64,000 nt of DNA from Schistocerca nitens. Taxonomy: Eukaryota > Arthropoda > Insecta > Orthoptera > Acrididae. The notes under the pieces were generated by a model. It was not told where the DNA came from and ran no database searches. It was given only the letters and a program-made list of their open reading frames with translations. Shown here piece by piece: positions 20,397-31,767 of the stretch. A program made the position numbers and the translations under genes. Positions within the stretch are counted from its first letter, which is position 1; each line of letters starts with the position of its first letter. The stretch is from assembly GCF_023898315.1 (NCBI RefSeq), contig NC_064622.1:79919387-79983386 (forward strand), given 5' to 3'.

Positions 20397-20905
20397 CTAG
20401 TTCCGTAGAAAATTCCCGTCTAACAGAAGGTAAAGCCGATTAATTTCCTTGTCATGGGTTGAGAGCCAATCTTCAAATTTCAAAGCTATTGACTTACCTT
20501 CTTTCTCTAAACTTATTTCAGCATCGTGAAAATTTAAGATTGCTTTGTATTCATTCAAAAAGTCTACTCCCAATATAATTTCCGTCGACAATAATGGAAC
20601 AATAAGAAAGTTCATAGAGAAGCTGTGGCTTTGACAAAAGAACTCTAAGTTGGTTTGTTGACGTACATCTACACTTTTTCCTTGATCGCACCTTGTAATT
20701 TAATCTTACATAACGGAAGTGTGGGGCAATCGTTCGATTTGTTGCATTTGCTAAAGGCTGTTTCACTAATTACTGAAATGGGACTGCCAGAGTCAAGTAC
20801 TGCCGTAAATTTTACGTCATTTACTGTAATGTGAATCACAGGATATGCAATGTTGTTATGTTTTACGTCGTGTTCCTGGAGAAAGATGTCCCTAATGTCT
20901 TCCAT
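20397..20905 (-). pseudogene. Retropepsin-like protease (Gypsy-type)
   Basis: The frame 20669-20905 contains VLDSGSPISVISE, the DSG active site of a retroviral-type aspartic protease. Frames 20551-20766 and 20397-20615 continue it with IILGVDFLNEYKAILN, the conserved ILGxDFL element near the end of the fold. At least one frameshift splits it. The protease would process the gag-pol polyprotein. Confidence 0.85.
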
Positions 20906-20922
20906 TTTTACGTAATTACTAG

Positions 20923-21472
20923 CTATGGCAGCTGTGTCGTCAGTTTCATAAGTACGTTTTGTGGCTGCCAGCGGTGTGAGTCATTGCCTATTGTCTCTTT
21001 GTTGGCGCGCGTCGTTATTGGGATTTGGAGACCTAACTTGTCGAGAGGGCCCCGCCCTGTTTGAATCCCGCCAGTTCTGATGCAATTCAGGTCTGTCGTT
21101 ACGATCATATCGTCTGTCGTCATGTCGGTAGATTCCATAGTTTCTTTCTTTTCGGTCACATGGTGGAGAATTTCTCCCTGAATTGTGACTGTGCGCTGGA
21201 CCGTTGCGTCTAAAGTTATTCTGTCTCCCTTGATAATAATTATTTTGGTTCCCATATTGTCTGTTTCTCTCTCTGTGATAGTCACTACCGTGGAGAGGTG
21301 ATCTTTCCCTGTAATTATTACTACTCTTCCAACGGTTGTCATACGGGTGATGTCTGTTTTGGTCACGATTTGTGTTGTGAGAATAGCCTTGTCGTGTCCA
21401 GTTATTATTGCGACAGATGTGACCTGTAATTGTTGCATTCCTGTTTTCGCGTTCCGCGATTCTCAGTGTCAA
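20923..21472 (-). pseudogene. gag C-terminal basic region
   Basis: The frame 20981-21472 is rich in R, N, D, Y and H (NNNWTRQGYSHNTNRDQNR) with no CCHC zinc knuckle that I can see. This composition suggests nucleic-acid binding by an arginine-rich, disordered nucleocapsid. It directly precedes the protease and follows the capsid-like part in another frame. Confidence 0.6.
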
Positions 21473-21644
21473 TTTCTAATTCTTGTAAGAGTCCCTGAAA
21501 AGCTTCAATGTCGTCTTTGCAACTTCCTGCCAAAATAATACGTCGTAAATGTTCAGGTAATTTGATTAAGCAAATGCGGATGAGTTCTGAGGGGCTGTAT
21601 GGGTTTGACGGGTACTGATTCTTGTGCAACATGTCTTCAAAATA
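21405..21644 (-). pseudogene. gag capsid-like region, part downstream of the Tc1 insertion
   Basis: The frame 21405-21671 is the continuation of gag (PSELIRICLIKLPEHLRRII, then LAGSCKDDIEAFQGLL). The first codons of the open frame belong to the Tc1-like element's end; gag sequence starts at 21644. Removing the transposon and one TA would restore continuity with the frame at 23069-23683, showing a clean insertion. Confidence 0.8.
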
Positions 21645-23066
21645 CACGCCTGGAAATTGAAATAAGAACACCGTGAATTCATTGTCCCAGGAAGGGGAAA
21701 CTTTATTGACACATTCCTGGGGTCAGATACATCACATGATCACACTGACAGAACCACAGGCACATAGACACAGACAACAGAGCATGCACAATGTCGCCAC
21801 TAGTACAGTGTATATCCACCTTTCGCAGCAATGCAGGCTGCTATTCTCCCATGGAGACGATCGTAGAGATGCTGGATGTAGTCCTGTGGAACGGCTTGCC
21901 ATGCCATTTCCACCTGGCGCCTCAGTTGGACCAGCGTTCGTGCTGGACGTGCAGACCGCGTGAGACGACGCTTCATCCAGTCCCAAACATACTCAATGGG
22001 GGACAGATCTGGAGATCTTGCTGGCCAGGGTAGTTGACTTACACCTTCTAGAGCACGTTGGGTGGCACGGGATACATGCGGACGTGCATTGTCCTGTTGG
22101 AACAGCAAGTTCCCTTGCCGGTCTAGGAATGGTAGAACGATGGGTTCGATGACGGGTTGGATGTACCGTGCACTATTCAGTGTCCCCTCGACGATCACCA
22201 GTGGTGTACGGCCAGTGTAGGAGATCGCTCCCCACACCATGATGCCGGGTGTTGGCCCTGTGTGCCTCGGTCGTATGCAGTCCTGATTGTGGCGCTCACC
22301 TGCACGGCGCCAAACACGCATACGACCATCATTGGCACCAAGGCAGAAGCGACTCTCATCGCTGAAGACGACACGTCTCCATTCGTCCCTCCATTCACGC
22401 CTGTCGCGACACCACTGGAGGCGGGCTGCACGATGTTGGGGCATGAGCGGAAGACGGCCTAACGGTGTGCGGGACCGTAGCCCAGCTTCATGAAGACGGT
22501 TGCGAATGGTCCTCGCCGATACCCCAGGAGCAACAGTGTCCCTAATTTGCTGGGAAGTGGCGGTGCGTTCCCCTATGGCACTGCGTAGGATCCTACGGTC
22601 TTGGCGTGCATCCGTGCGTCGCTGCGGTCCGGTCCCAGGTCGACGGGCACGTGCACCTTCCGCCGACCACTGGCGACAACATCGATGTACTGTGGAGACC
22701 TCACGCCCAACGTGTTGAGCAATTCGGCGGTACGTCCACCCGGCCTCCCGCATGCCCACTATACGCCCTCGCTCAAAGTCCGTCAACTGTACATACGGTT
22801 CACGTCCACGCTGTCGCGGCATGCTACCAGTGTTAAAGACTGCGATGGAGCTCCGTATGCCACGGCAAACTGGCTGACACTGACGGCGGCAGTGCACAAA
22901 TGCTGCGCAGCTAGCGCCATTCGACGGCCAACACCGCGGTTCCTGGTGTGTCCGCTGTGCCGTGCGTGTGATCATTGCTTGTACAGCCCTCTCGCAGTGT
23001 CCGGAGCAAGTATGGTGGGTCTGACACACCGGTGTCAATGTGTTCTTTTTTCCATTTCCAGGAGTG
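21645..23066 (-). mobile_element. Tc1-like DNA transposon, copy 2, inside gag
   Basis: 1422 bp with terminal repeats CACGCCTGGAAATTGAAAT and ...CCATTTCCAGGAGTG; TA at 21643-21644 and 23067-23068. It interrupts the capsid-like part of gag. Same family and length as copy 3. Confidence 0.96.
21800..22822 (-). CDS. Tc1-like transposase, intact (340 aa), copy 2
   Basis: Same domain plan as copy 1: two N-terminal HTH domains, then D155, D244 and E277 (FSDESRF, QQDNARPH, SPIEYVW), with 32 residues between the last two. It differs from copy 1 at a small number of residues (for example DARQDRR for AACQDRR, and EYVW for EHVW). The true start is MPRQRGREPY. The reading frame, however, is open from 23683, where gag sequence runs through the terminal repeat and 5' leader into the transposase without a stop, giving a 627-codon gag-transposase frame. 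Translation of that fusion is not shown. Confidence 0.92.
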   Translation of the reverse strand: MPRQRGREPYVQLTDFERGRIVGMREAGWTYRRIAQHVGREVSTVHRCCRQWSAEGARARRPGTGPQRRTDARQDRRILRSAIGERTATSQQIRDTVAPGVSARTIRNRLHEAGLRSRTPLGRLPLMPQHRAARLQWCRDRREWRDEWRRVVFSDESRFCLGANDGRMRVWRRAGERHNQDCIRPRHTGPTPGIMVWGAISYTGRTPLVIVEGTLNSARYIQPVIEPIVLPFLDRQGNLLFQQDNARPHVSRATQRALEGVSQLPWPARSPDLSPIEYVWDWMKRRLTRSARPARTLVQLRRQVEMAWQAVPQDYIQHLYDRLHGRIAACIAAKGGYTLY

Positions 23067-23068
23067 TA

Positions 23069-23683
23069 TTTCACAAGACTGGAAAATTCAGATTGTTCGA
23101 AATGTTTCATCATTATGATGCTATGTTTTACTCGGTCTTGTGTAGCTTGAGAGCAATATGCTGGCAGGAAGGCATGATAAAATTCTCCTTCACTGTGGCA
23201 ATCGTGAGTGCCCGATCGCATTCTTACAGCTGGTTCATTCTCTAAATAGCCACACATACATTCTAATGTGTGCTCTAATGACCAGTTGGGTGGGAAACAA
23301 TGAGAGAATTGATGAAGCCACGCTTGTGGATGAATGTCGTTGCCAGAATTCTTAAATGTTTTGAATTTGCGTGTAGTAATGAACAGCTTATAGTCAAAAT
23401 CATCGTGTCGGCGAGTCGCATGTCGGTCATTGTTGCGTCGTTTCCGCGGTTCCATTTCAAAATTCGGTGCACCTTGCCAATTTCTTTCATAATTTCCGAA
23501 ATGCGCTGTGTTATTATTTTGCGGCTTTTCCGTATTTGTAAGTCCCTCTTCCCGTGTTGGAGCGCGAGTGTCCTCTGAAATACGTAATTCTTGTATTACC
23601 TGTGTCTGCTGATCTCGTACTTCCCGGATTTCTCTTTGGTGTTGCGTATTAATTCGATTCTGATTTTGTTTGAATTTCCTCAT
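23069..23683 (-). pseudogene. gag capsid-like region, part upstream of the Tc1 insertion
   Basis: The frame encodes a gag segment (YKLFITTRKFKTFKNSGNDI, PQAWLHQFSHCFPPNW, EGEFYHAFLPAYCSQATQDR). The last part resembles the relic at 41950-42960 (REASAKN, KEHQDRVKLDTLM), supporting a conserved gag fold in this Gypsy group. It differs in frame from the N-terminal coiled coil at 23743-24477, so there is a frameshift near 23700. Confidence 0.75.
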
Positions 23684-23742
23684 TTGTTTGTACTCTTCTG
23701 TGTCATTAAATACTACCGGTCTTGCGTCATTCAGATTATCAT

Positions 23743-24713
23743 CTACCTTCGTAGATAAATTAACTGATCCGAAAGTTCGACTACTTTCTCTGATAGTGAA
23801 CTAAATTCCTCCATGTGTCTTTCTGAACCAATTTTCAGAGTATCTACTGTGTCCTTTAAGTTTTCCTGAGTTTTTGCAAGTTGCTTAACCGAATCGGTAG
23901 ATGCAACTGAGTCAATTTTAGCTTGCAAGGTCTCATGATTTTCATGAACAATAGTTTGCAGTTCTTTTATGACTGCTTCGTGATTCTGTAATGCATTTTC
24001 ATGCCGCGAAAAAATAGGTTGAAAATGCTCACAAATTTGTGTTTTTACGTCATTACAGACTTTTTGACATTTCGATTCAATGTTATGTAACTCAGTAGTT
24101 AAATCTTCACGTGTTTGTTCAAGTGTGGTGTCTAACTTTTGAAGCTTTTGCTGTTTTTGTCTCTGATTTTGTTCCATTGTGTCTAACTGTTGCTGTGTTT
24201 GTCTTTGGTGTTGTTCCATTGTGTCTAACTTTTGAAGATTTTGTTCCATTGTGTCTAACTGTTTCTGTGTTTGTCTCTGATTTTGTTTCATTTGCTGCAT
24301 TAATTGCAATAATAATGTATTAGTGTCAGGAACCTGTTCCTCTATGCTTTTCGGCAGTGCATTTGCACCGGCAACATTTACATTTTGACGAGCAGAAAAT
24401 GTGTCTTGACTTATTTGAGAAAACGGTGAGGACCTAAAATCTGAGTCTACAGTATTTGCAATATTGTGTTCTGTCATTTTGGATTCCTGAGGCGAGCTGT
24501 TGCCGACCGATAGATCGATAATGCTTCCCTGTTCACTACTTGTTCACTGTCTACACCATTAATTGCCGCCCGCTCCATTTCTCTATGCACAGTTACCAAA
24601 TTACTACTTTGAACATTAGTTAATTCATTACACGGTGGCGCTAACACACTGCTTTCGTCTTCACTGTCATTCTCAATTTACTTTGGAGCTTAGTATTACG
24701 TTTTTCACACGCC
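23743..24713 (-). pseudogene. gag N-terminal coiled-coil region
   Basis: The frame 23743-24477 is dominated by Q-rich heptads and a tandem repeat (QLDTMEQNQRQKQQKLQKLD), indicating a long coiled coil for gag assembly. Coding similarity extends upstream to an ATG at about 24713 (MACEKRNTKLQSKL) through a frame change near 24665. Predicted role: oligomerisation of the gag particle. The whole is frameshifted and dead. Confidence 0.7.
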
Positions 24714-25016
24714 ATTATTGTCACAATATTTCACACGACAACACAGAAAAGCACAATTTGAAGAGCAAAATAAGAAAACACATTAACATAGCACTGAAAA
24801 TAATATCTAGTTAATTGCAAGCGCAGCTGCGAAATACTTGGTGCAAATCTACATGCATGCAAGTGCTTTACTGTACAACAATGAAAAACTACAACTACAA
24901 AGGAAATTCTCTCTATAATTACGCGCTAGCAATAAACTAAAGCTACACTAATCACACAAACTACAAGAAAAAATCAGAAGATTCCAGTGGGGTATCCTCG
25001 GCTAAGGGTCGACATA
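24714..25016 (-). other. Leader between 5' LTR and gag
   Basis: Non-coding leader of about 300 bp. Next to the LTR the minus strand reads TATGTCGACCCTTAGCC; I do not see the TGG start of a classical tRNA primer site there. Confidence 0.5.
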
Positions 25017-25572
25017 TGAAACGTCCCCTTAGAAAAATTATACATGACTGTGCTTAAACTGACACACAATATTTTTGACGCAATGCAATCTGACTTTCAG
25101 TAATCCCTACAAAAGAATGGCCCTGAATAACATTAACCTATACGCTTCACAAATCACTTATCTCAGAAAAATCTTCGTTACTCGAACTACTGCAAAACAG
25201 CGAGCGCCACTACTGCCAGCTAAATAAAAGATTCAAACTACTGATAGGCATAGTTAGCAAATGAAAGATTTTGATAGAGAACAAACAATGTATTTACCTT
25301 ACTAGTGTTCAAAATTCATAATATATATAGCAGTTCATGACATCCAGTCTTACAAATTTCAAAACTCCGCCATTTCTCTCCCCACATCCACCACTGCTGG
25401 CGGCTCACCTCCAACTGCGCAACGCTACGCGCTGTTAACATCCAGCTGCCCAACACTACAATGGCAGACAACAATGCAAACTAGCCGCAGACTGCACACA
25501 GCACAGCCATTGATTTTCTTACAGAGCGCTACGTGGCGTTACCAATATAAAAACCTAAACAGCCTACTTATA
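25017..25572 (-). mobile_element. 5' LTR of the Gypsy-type element (556 bp)
   Basis: On the minus strand it starts (T)ATAAGTAGGCTGTTTAGG and ends AAGGGGACGTTTCA. It aligns along its full length with the Tc1-split LTR at 289-2374 and has only a short TA run where that copy has 29 TA units. Confidence 0.88.
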
Positions 25573-25714
25573 ACTGTAGACGCAGCAGTATTTGGCCTGT
25601 AATGCGGCAACTACGTATCCCAGCCCCTAGGCAACGAAACCAGCCTGAACTTATAATATTGCAACTCTGAGTCGGAGGGTGCGTAATTCTTTGAAAGCCC
25701 GTAAAGGTAATGCC

Positions 25715-26172
25715 TAAAATGTGGTATTCTCGTTAACGATTTCCGAAATGGAATGTCCCATTCTTCTAGCTGAAACTACCACTCTGCATTCAAAGTCTGC
25801 TAATTGCCATCGTACGACAATAATCACGTTGGATCCTTTTCACATGAATCACCTGAGAACGACCGAGTGAGGTGGCGTGATGGTTAGCAAACTGGACTAA
25901 CATTCTGGAGAACGACGGTTCAAACCCGCGTCCGGCCATCCTGATTTAGGTTTTCCTTCGAAAGGGCAAGGTCGACTTCCTTCTCCGTCCTTTACTAATA
26001 CGATGGGATTGACGACCTCGCTGTTTGGTCCTCTCCCCCTAATCAACCATAGAACCAACCTGAGAACTAATGACAGCTTCGCCAATCCACTGCCCCTTTA
26101 TACTTTGCAGATGCGCTCTACCAACATCTCTATTCGTGCATTCGCTATCCCACGACTTTTTCCACCTCAGTG
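25715..26172 (-). pseudogene. Tc1-like element relic C, split by a SINE
   Basis: 25730-25850 (GTTAACGATTTCCGAAATGG, AAAGTCTGCTAATTGCC) aligns with relic A at 3345-3440, covering the start of the transposase; 26068-26172 aligns with relic A at 3478-3586 and ends CCACCTCAGTGTA, the terminal repeat. No usable frame is left. Confidence 0.75.
25861..26057 (+). mobile_element. tRNA-derived SINE, second family, 10-bp target-site duplication
   Basis: ACCTGAGAAC occurs at 25851-25860 and 26058-26067. The head has TGGCGTGATGGTTAGCA (A box) and GGTTCAAACCC (B box), and the body is GGCCATCCTGATTTAGG...CCTCGCTGTTTGGTCC. The body differs from the common SINE family in this window. It interrupts a Tc1 relic. 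Confidence 0.92.
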
Positions 26173-27470
26173 TACATCAATAACAAAGTTGCTTATTCGT
26201 GGGTCCATATCATCCGTAGTTACTTCACCACTCGTGAGGGTATTTTCTTTGTGTAGTCGCAACTACAGAAAATGCGTGTTTTTTTCACGAGACGCGTTTC
26301 GCTTTATTGAGGTAAAGCATAGTCAGTGGTGGTCATTTCCGCTTGATATCTCGCCTACATATGGAAACGCCGTCTGGTAACATATCATTGGCGTTTTTCC
26401 TCTTTAGACACTGATAGTTGTGGTCTAATGTTTAGTTGTTCTGCAGCACTATGCATTTTTTTATGTTTTACTCAGCACATTTTTTCGTACACCTTTGTTT
26501 TCTGTTTGTTTTTACACTTCTAAGTAATAGCGTAATGTAAATGAGTATTGACAAAATATTACTGCAGAATAATAAACTTAATGTTTTTTGTGTACACTGC
26601 AAACTCTGCTCGCATTTGCAAATTACGTAACAGTGTAGTTTAAAATTAATTATTCCTCGCCCAATGAAACATTATGAACTTTACAGAAACAAGTTACTAT
26701 AACAGAAAAAAAATTTAATAAAACTAGCATTTTCAAAATCATTATAGTGAGTAAGGCAAATCTGCTCATTGCGCGAACTGTTTGGTAAACAGTTGAATAT
26801 GAAGTGTATGTGTTTAATGCAAATTGTTCAGTTGGTTTTCTGATTAAGTTTAAATCGTGGTATTAACTGTGTTTATACATCAGAGCTCCAGTCAATACCT
26901 TTGGTTCGTAATTACAGTTTATAAACATAGTAACGTTTTGCACACGCATTGTGCTGAAGACTATTTTTAAACAACGGGAAATCTAACATTATAACAAATT
27001 CAGTTTATTTATTCCAGATTTCACTAACTATTCGTTATTTTTACCTTTTTTTGTCAAAGTTTGTTTCGATTGTTATCGCGCAAAAGTAGTCGCGCTATAA
27101 CGGTTCGGTTATATCTGCACTTAACCAGAGTTTTCATTACCCTTTGGATCACATACCTTTCCCAAATAACAGGGAATATTAGTTGCATGTATTCGAAAAT
27201 GCTAATGAATGGAAATGTAGGTCCTTTGTATGTGGTCGTGCTGGTGTGTATATACACAACACTTACACAACGTAGATCCCCAAACAAGGTATACCACGTG
27301 CCAGAGCGCTGCGTAAACTTATTACTAACTTTTTTCTCTCAGCGGATATAAGCGTAAGATCCTTGGTGTGGAAGTGCAACGAACCACTCAATGGTTGATT
27401 CGGTATGCCGATATAATTGTTCGCCTTAATCGGTATTTTTAACTAAAAAGAAATAAATACCGTTATTTGT
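26173..27470. other. Unassigned AT-rich DNA
   Basis: No gene or repeat recognised. Short plus- and minus-strand frames have no domain support. Confidence 0.45.
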
Positions 27471-27492
27471 TTCGATCACAGCCATCATCAGA
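27471..27492 (-). ncRNA. Hammerhead-like core motif (weak candidate)
   Basis: On the minus strand the perfect core CTGATGA is followed after 11 nt by GAAA. Helix II is poor. Downstream, CGGTATTT pairs with AAATACCG (about 27428-27462), an 8-bp hairpin in the helix III position. Confidence 0.3.
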
Positions 27493-27722
27493 AACTGTCA
27501 GATTGTAAACACAGCAAATGAGCCATTTTTATACAACCTAATTGGTGTGAAAACTTAAGAACGAAAAGAACTTTTGCACGATGTCACTGCCAAGCAACAT
27601 ACCTCGGATCACACATAGAAAGAAGTGGTGCTGTAAAGTACAGAAGGCAACTGAAAGAAATACGCAATGAAACGAAAAGAAGGGACACTTTTATTCGAAC
27701 ACAAAGACTGGAGTCAAACGAT

Positions 27723-27896
27723 TCATGGTTGTCCCATCTGAGGTCATCATTCCCCTATAACTTAGAACTACTTAAACCTAACTAACTTAAGGATATCACA
27801 CACATCCATGCCCGAGGCAGGATTCGAATCTGCGACCGCAGCAGCAGCGCGGTTCCGGACTGAAGCGGCTAGAACCGCTCGGCCACAGCAGCCGGC
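27723..27896 (-). mobile_element. Common SINE, internally deleted
   Basis: Minus-strand head with GGTTCTAGCCGC and B box GATTCGAATC complement; body ACTACTTAAACCTAACTAAC. The distal end is shortened (GGTTGTCCCATCTGAGG). No clear target-site duplication. Confidence 0.88.
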
Positions 27897-28280
27897 TTTC
27901 CATTCCTCCACCAGCGCGGTTGACAAGTGCTGGATGGTCGTCGGTGCGTTGGACGTGCTACAATAGTCTCCCCAACGTATCGCACAAGTCCTCGATTCGA
28001 TTTAAATCGGAGGAATGGACAGGCACTCCATTCGCCGAACATCCTTTGGGCCCGAGAGCTCCTGCACCACAGGGCTGTTCGATGCGGTGGCGTATTGTCA
28101 TTCGTAAAAATGGACTCAGGGTCGAATGCATCCATGAATAGACGCAAATGGGGAAGGAATACTTTGCTCGGTCAGTGTGCCGTGTTCAAAGATTCGGAGA
28201 TAAAAACATCCGTGGCTTTACGTCTTCCCACACCATACCACCTGGAACTCAAAAACTATCGTGTTCGACGATGCTAGCCG
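27897..28280 (-). pseudogene. Tc1-like transposase relic D
   Basis: On the minus strand short frames resemble the catalytic region of another Tc1-like family; 27950-28100 corresponds to the DDE part, where the conserved target-binding segment has many indels. I recognise the nucleotide pattern (AGTCTCCCCAACGTATCGCA, TCGATTTAAATCGGAGGAAT) as a widespread insect Tc1-like repeat. No intact frame. Confidence 0.6.
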
Positions 28281-29739
28281 TGCTTTCTTATGATGAGAGG
28301 TAGGAACTCGTAATGCACCCAGGAACATTATCGAATATGATTGTTTTTATGGCGTATAACCTGTATACATATGTTGTAAACTAACTCGTGCCGCATCATT
28401 TCCATAAAAAATCATTCAAATGATGCGTGCTACATGTAACTAACTTACCCTTTCTCACGCTGAATGAGCTACAGTGACGAATAATCTGAGTGGTGAACCA
28501 GTATGAGTTTGCTCCATTTTGAATGATGGCTAATGTACCTAGAGACACTCTTTGCTGTCTACAAGAATGTAAAAGTGGATCCTCGCGGTGGCTCGCTCTG
28601 CCAGTGATCCAGTGATCTCGGTTAAGGATGCCTCTCCTGAACACATGACCGCCGCAGCTGAACAGTGGACCGCAATCTAGAGTGGGTCCTTTTCTCCAGC
28701 GGATTTATAACTGCTATCAAATATTCATTCATGACATTAAAAACTTGTGATGACACTTCTCCTGTCATTTCAAAGAATCTTGTTTTATTATCCTCCTTTT
28801 CTTTCAAGAGAATTAGAGGTGGTTCCAAGAAGACCAGTAACGTCGTCTAGAATGGAGAGGACGTTAGTTCCAAGAAGACCAGTAACGTCGTCTAGAATAG
28901 AGATCACGTTAGTCTCTACAGTCGTTCACACGTATTAAGAAAACTAAATATATGTTGCACCTTGTCCACATATATACATATTTCTGGTCTAGTTTCCTAC
29001 AGTGTAAGTTGCTTCTCCTTTTATTTAAGCTAACTGGCGTACTTTGGCTGTGTGAATTATAATAGACAGTCGGAGAAGACGGTTACGACACCGTGGAGGG
29101 CGAACAACTTCCAAAGTACACGTGCCACTTCGAGAAAGTTCTTAACCGCTCGCCTGCTGACACGTGTCTCATCTACACATAATTTCAATAATCGTAATCA
29201 ACACTCCCACCAAAACATTATAATTAATATGATCAGGTTAAGTGAAGTTTACACCGATTTGACAACACTCGGTTTACTCCTACGAGCTTAATCACAGCAG
29301 CTCTGCAACCGAATTCATGCACTTGACACATTTTGAATCGAGTTTGTCATTGCTGGTGAGTTCCTCAAGGTCACCCATAATTTGATACCTTAGGCTGACT
29401 AAATAATTTCAGTTCCAAAAAGAAAAATCCCGATCGCGTACCACGCACACACGCGCAATCCTCTGTTTAAAGGTCAAGCGGGACTCTAAACACTATGCAG
29501 TATCACAAAACCAATTTACAGGGTTTTAGGGTGATTAGAACTGAAATTTCGCTAGTTGAGCCAGGGGAGACGGAAAAGTATTCACCGTACGGGTACCGAG
29601 CTTTACAGGAATGATGTTCGGACTGTCCGTTGCTGGTTTTGTATTGTTAGTAGTGTTGGTGTCAAGACTTGCCGTTAGGCGCCTGTACTGGTACGGCGAC
29701 AAAGGGTTGAAACACAAGCATCATCGTCCATTATACTTC
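28281..29739. other. Unassigned DNA
   Basis: No supported gene. It contains the 45-bp tandem duplication listed separately. Confidence 0.45.
28822..28911. repeat. 45-bp tandem duplication
   Basis: GTTCCAAGAAGACCAGTAAC starts at 28822 and again at 28867, and each unit continues CGTCGTCTAGAAT with two or three differences. Two units are present. Confidence 0.9.
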
Positions 29740-30130
29740 TAGACAGTCAACGTGGGTCTGGACAGGGTGAGCAGGGCTTTACTCGTGAGGTTGTTTTATC
29801 AAAACAACAGCAGTAGTGCTGCTGCTCTTCACAAGTATCGATGCATTAAAGGAGCACGGAGATGTCCCCTATCCGCACAGAGGTTGAAGAACATGATTCA
29901 GCAGTTCTGCCGATTTGATTATTGCTCCTTGGAGGGGCGGACGGATTGCGCCACAAATTGTTGAAGAAGTAACTTGTGCCACGGCTGAGAATGTTGGACG
30001 CAATGTACGATCTTCAAGCAGTGCACGAGCTGTGCCACGACAGTTGAACACTTCGTGATCCACCGTTCGAAAAGTGCTGCAAACAGTTGTGAAATGGTAT
30101 CCGTACAAGCTTCCGGGCTGTCGTCACACT
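29740..30130 (+). pseudogene. Transposon HTH-domain relic
   Basis: Plus-strand frames across 29752-29964 and the following 150 bp resemble an insect transposon-associated helix-turn-helix region (LVRLFYQNNSSSAAALHKYR, PLSAQRLKNMIQQF), followed in another frame by AMYDLQAVHELCHDS-like decayed sequence. No catalytic domain follows. The family is uncertain (DUF4817-like or Tc1/mariner-like N terminus). Confidence 0.45.
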
Positions 30131-30454
30131 GAGCAACTTTATTACCCGGAACGTAAACATGGTACGTAATTAAAAGATATCATTCTCTCACGTGGACATA
30201 TGTTTCTTTCAACGGTTCATTCGTTATTTCTCTTCCACATGTCCTTACAAAAGTGTCCACAAAGTTTCATTCCTACGATCACGCGCTTTTCATGGAGGAC
30301 CTCTCAGGCAGCGAAAGTGTAATTGTAACCACTTTGTACTTTTATGTGAAATTATTTTTCGTTTCATTTTATTTCATTTACTGAATATTTAAAGACCAGC
30401 TGCCTTATATTAGGAAAAAAACAGGTCGCACATTATACAATTTAACATATAATA

Positions 30455-31190
30455 GTATATTCTACATCTACATCTACATCTACATCTACATACATACGGT
30501 GCGTGGTGGAGGGTACCTCGTACCACAAATAGCATCTTCTCTCCCTGTTCCACTCCCAAACAGAACGAGGGAAAAATGACTGCCTATATGCCTCTGTACG
30601 AGCCCTAATCTCTCTTATCTTATCTTTGGGGTCTTTCCGCGAAATGTGAGTTGGCGGCAGTAAAATTGTACTGCAGTCAGCCTCAAATGCAGGTTCTCTA
30701 AATTTCCTCTGTAGCCATTCACGAAAAGAACGCCTCATTTCCTCTAGAGACCCCCACCCGACTTCCTGAAGCATTTCCGTAACTCGCGTGATGATCAAAC
30801 CTACCAGTAACAAATCTAGCAGCCCGCCTCTGAATTGTTTCTATCTCTTCCTTCAATCCGACCTGATAGGGATCCCAAACGCTAGAGCAGTACTCAAGAA
30901 TAGGTCGTATTAGTGTTTTATAAGCGGTCTCCTTTACAGATGAACCACATCTCCCCAAAATTCTACCAATGAACCGAAGACGACTACCCGCCTTCGCCAC
31001 AACTGCCATTACATGCTTGTCCCACTTCATATCGCTCTGCAGTGTTACGCCCAAATATTTAATCGCCGTGACTGTGTCAAGCGCTACACTACTAATGGAG
31101 TATTCAAACATTACGGGATTCTTTTTCCTATTCATCTGCATTAATTTACATTTATCTATATTTAGAATTAGTATATTGATATAGAGTTCG
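30455..31190 (-). pseudogene. LINE reverse transcriptase 3' end
   Basis: Minus-strand frames 30719-31141 and 30442-30813 encode the C-terminal region of the same LINE family as 15885-16915: IKYLGVTLQSDMKWDKHV, RFIGRILGRCGSSVKETAYK, IQRRAARFVTG, then HISRKDPKDKIREIRARTEA. One frameshift near 30800 separates them. The 3' tail is the (CATCTA)n run at 30461-30494. The 5' part, including the RT active site, is missing. Confidence 0.88.
30461..30494 (-). repeat. (CATCTA)n LINE tail
   Basis: Five or six CATCTA units, the complement of the GATGTA tail found at 2905-2935 and 16875-16910. It is the 3' tail of this LINE family in place of poly(A). Confidence 0.92.
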
Positions 31191-31767
31191 TATATTGTTC
31201 CACATTACAAGTAAAATTTGTTTTGAGCAATAAAACAACGTTAGGAACAACGTGTTGCACAGAAAAATAAATTACTTATACGAAACAGAGAGTTAAAATC
31301 ATAAATTGCACTGGGAATGAGCACACAGGAGCTGTTTTGTTCTGGCTCTAATTACCTCCGCGTCAGAAAGAACGGCGTGCGCGAAGCCGCACTCTTCTGG
31401 TACACTGGAGCCTCCCCGACAGTGATGCTAATTCGCTGGATCAAAGACACGTGTGGAGAAATTCGATCTGCCCTGGAGTGGTCTGAGTTATGTACCCTTA
31501 CATCCCTTCACATAAAAAACAACAAGAATTTAGTGTTTTCGAAAGTGTTTGAATAGTTCCCCAAATTGGAAGGAAAGTAAGAAAAAAATCTGACCGAAAT
31601 GTAGACGCATGTATACCAGAAACGGAAATATAGTAACAGTTTAGAATGACACACTTCTTTCAAATTAATGGTCTGAATGTCAGTATCTCAAAAGAGCATA
31701 CACATCACATTCATCGATCCCTATAAATCTGTAATTCTTGCAAACTTTCTTTGTATGTGACACAACA

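Larger units (their letters stand above)
12466..25572 (-). mobile_element. Large Gypsy-type LTR retrotransposon, defective
   Basis: In minus-strand order: 5' LTR (25572-25017), leader, gag, protease, RT, RNase H, integrase, a 5-kb 3' region, polypurine tract and a 3' LTR fragment. The PR-RT-RH-IN order and the sequence signatures place it in the Gypsy/Metaviridae group. It carries a Tc1-like insertion in gag and a LINE plus SINE in the 3' region. Multiple frameshifts make it incapable of coding a full polyprotein. Its length (13.1 kb) is inflated by about 2.7 kb of nested elements. Confidence 0.88.
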
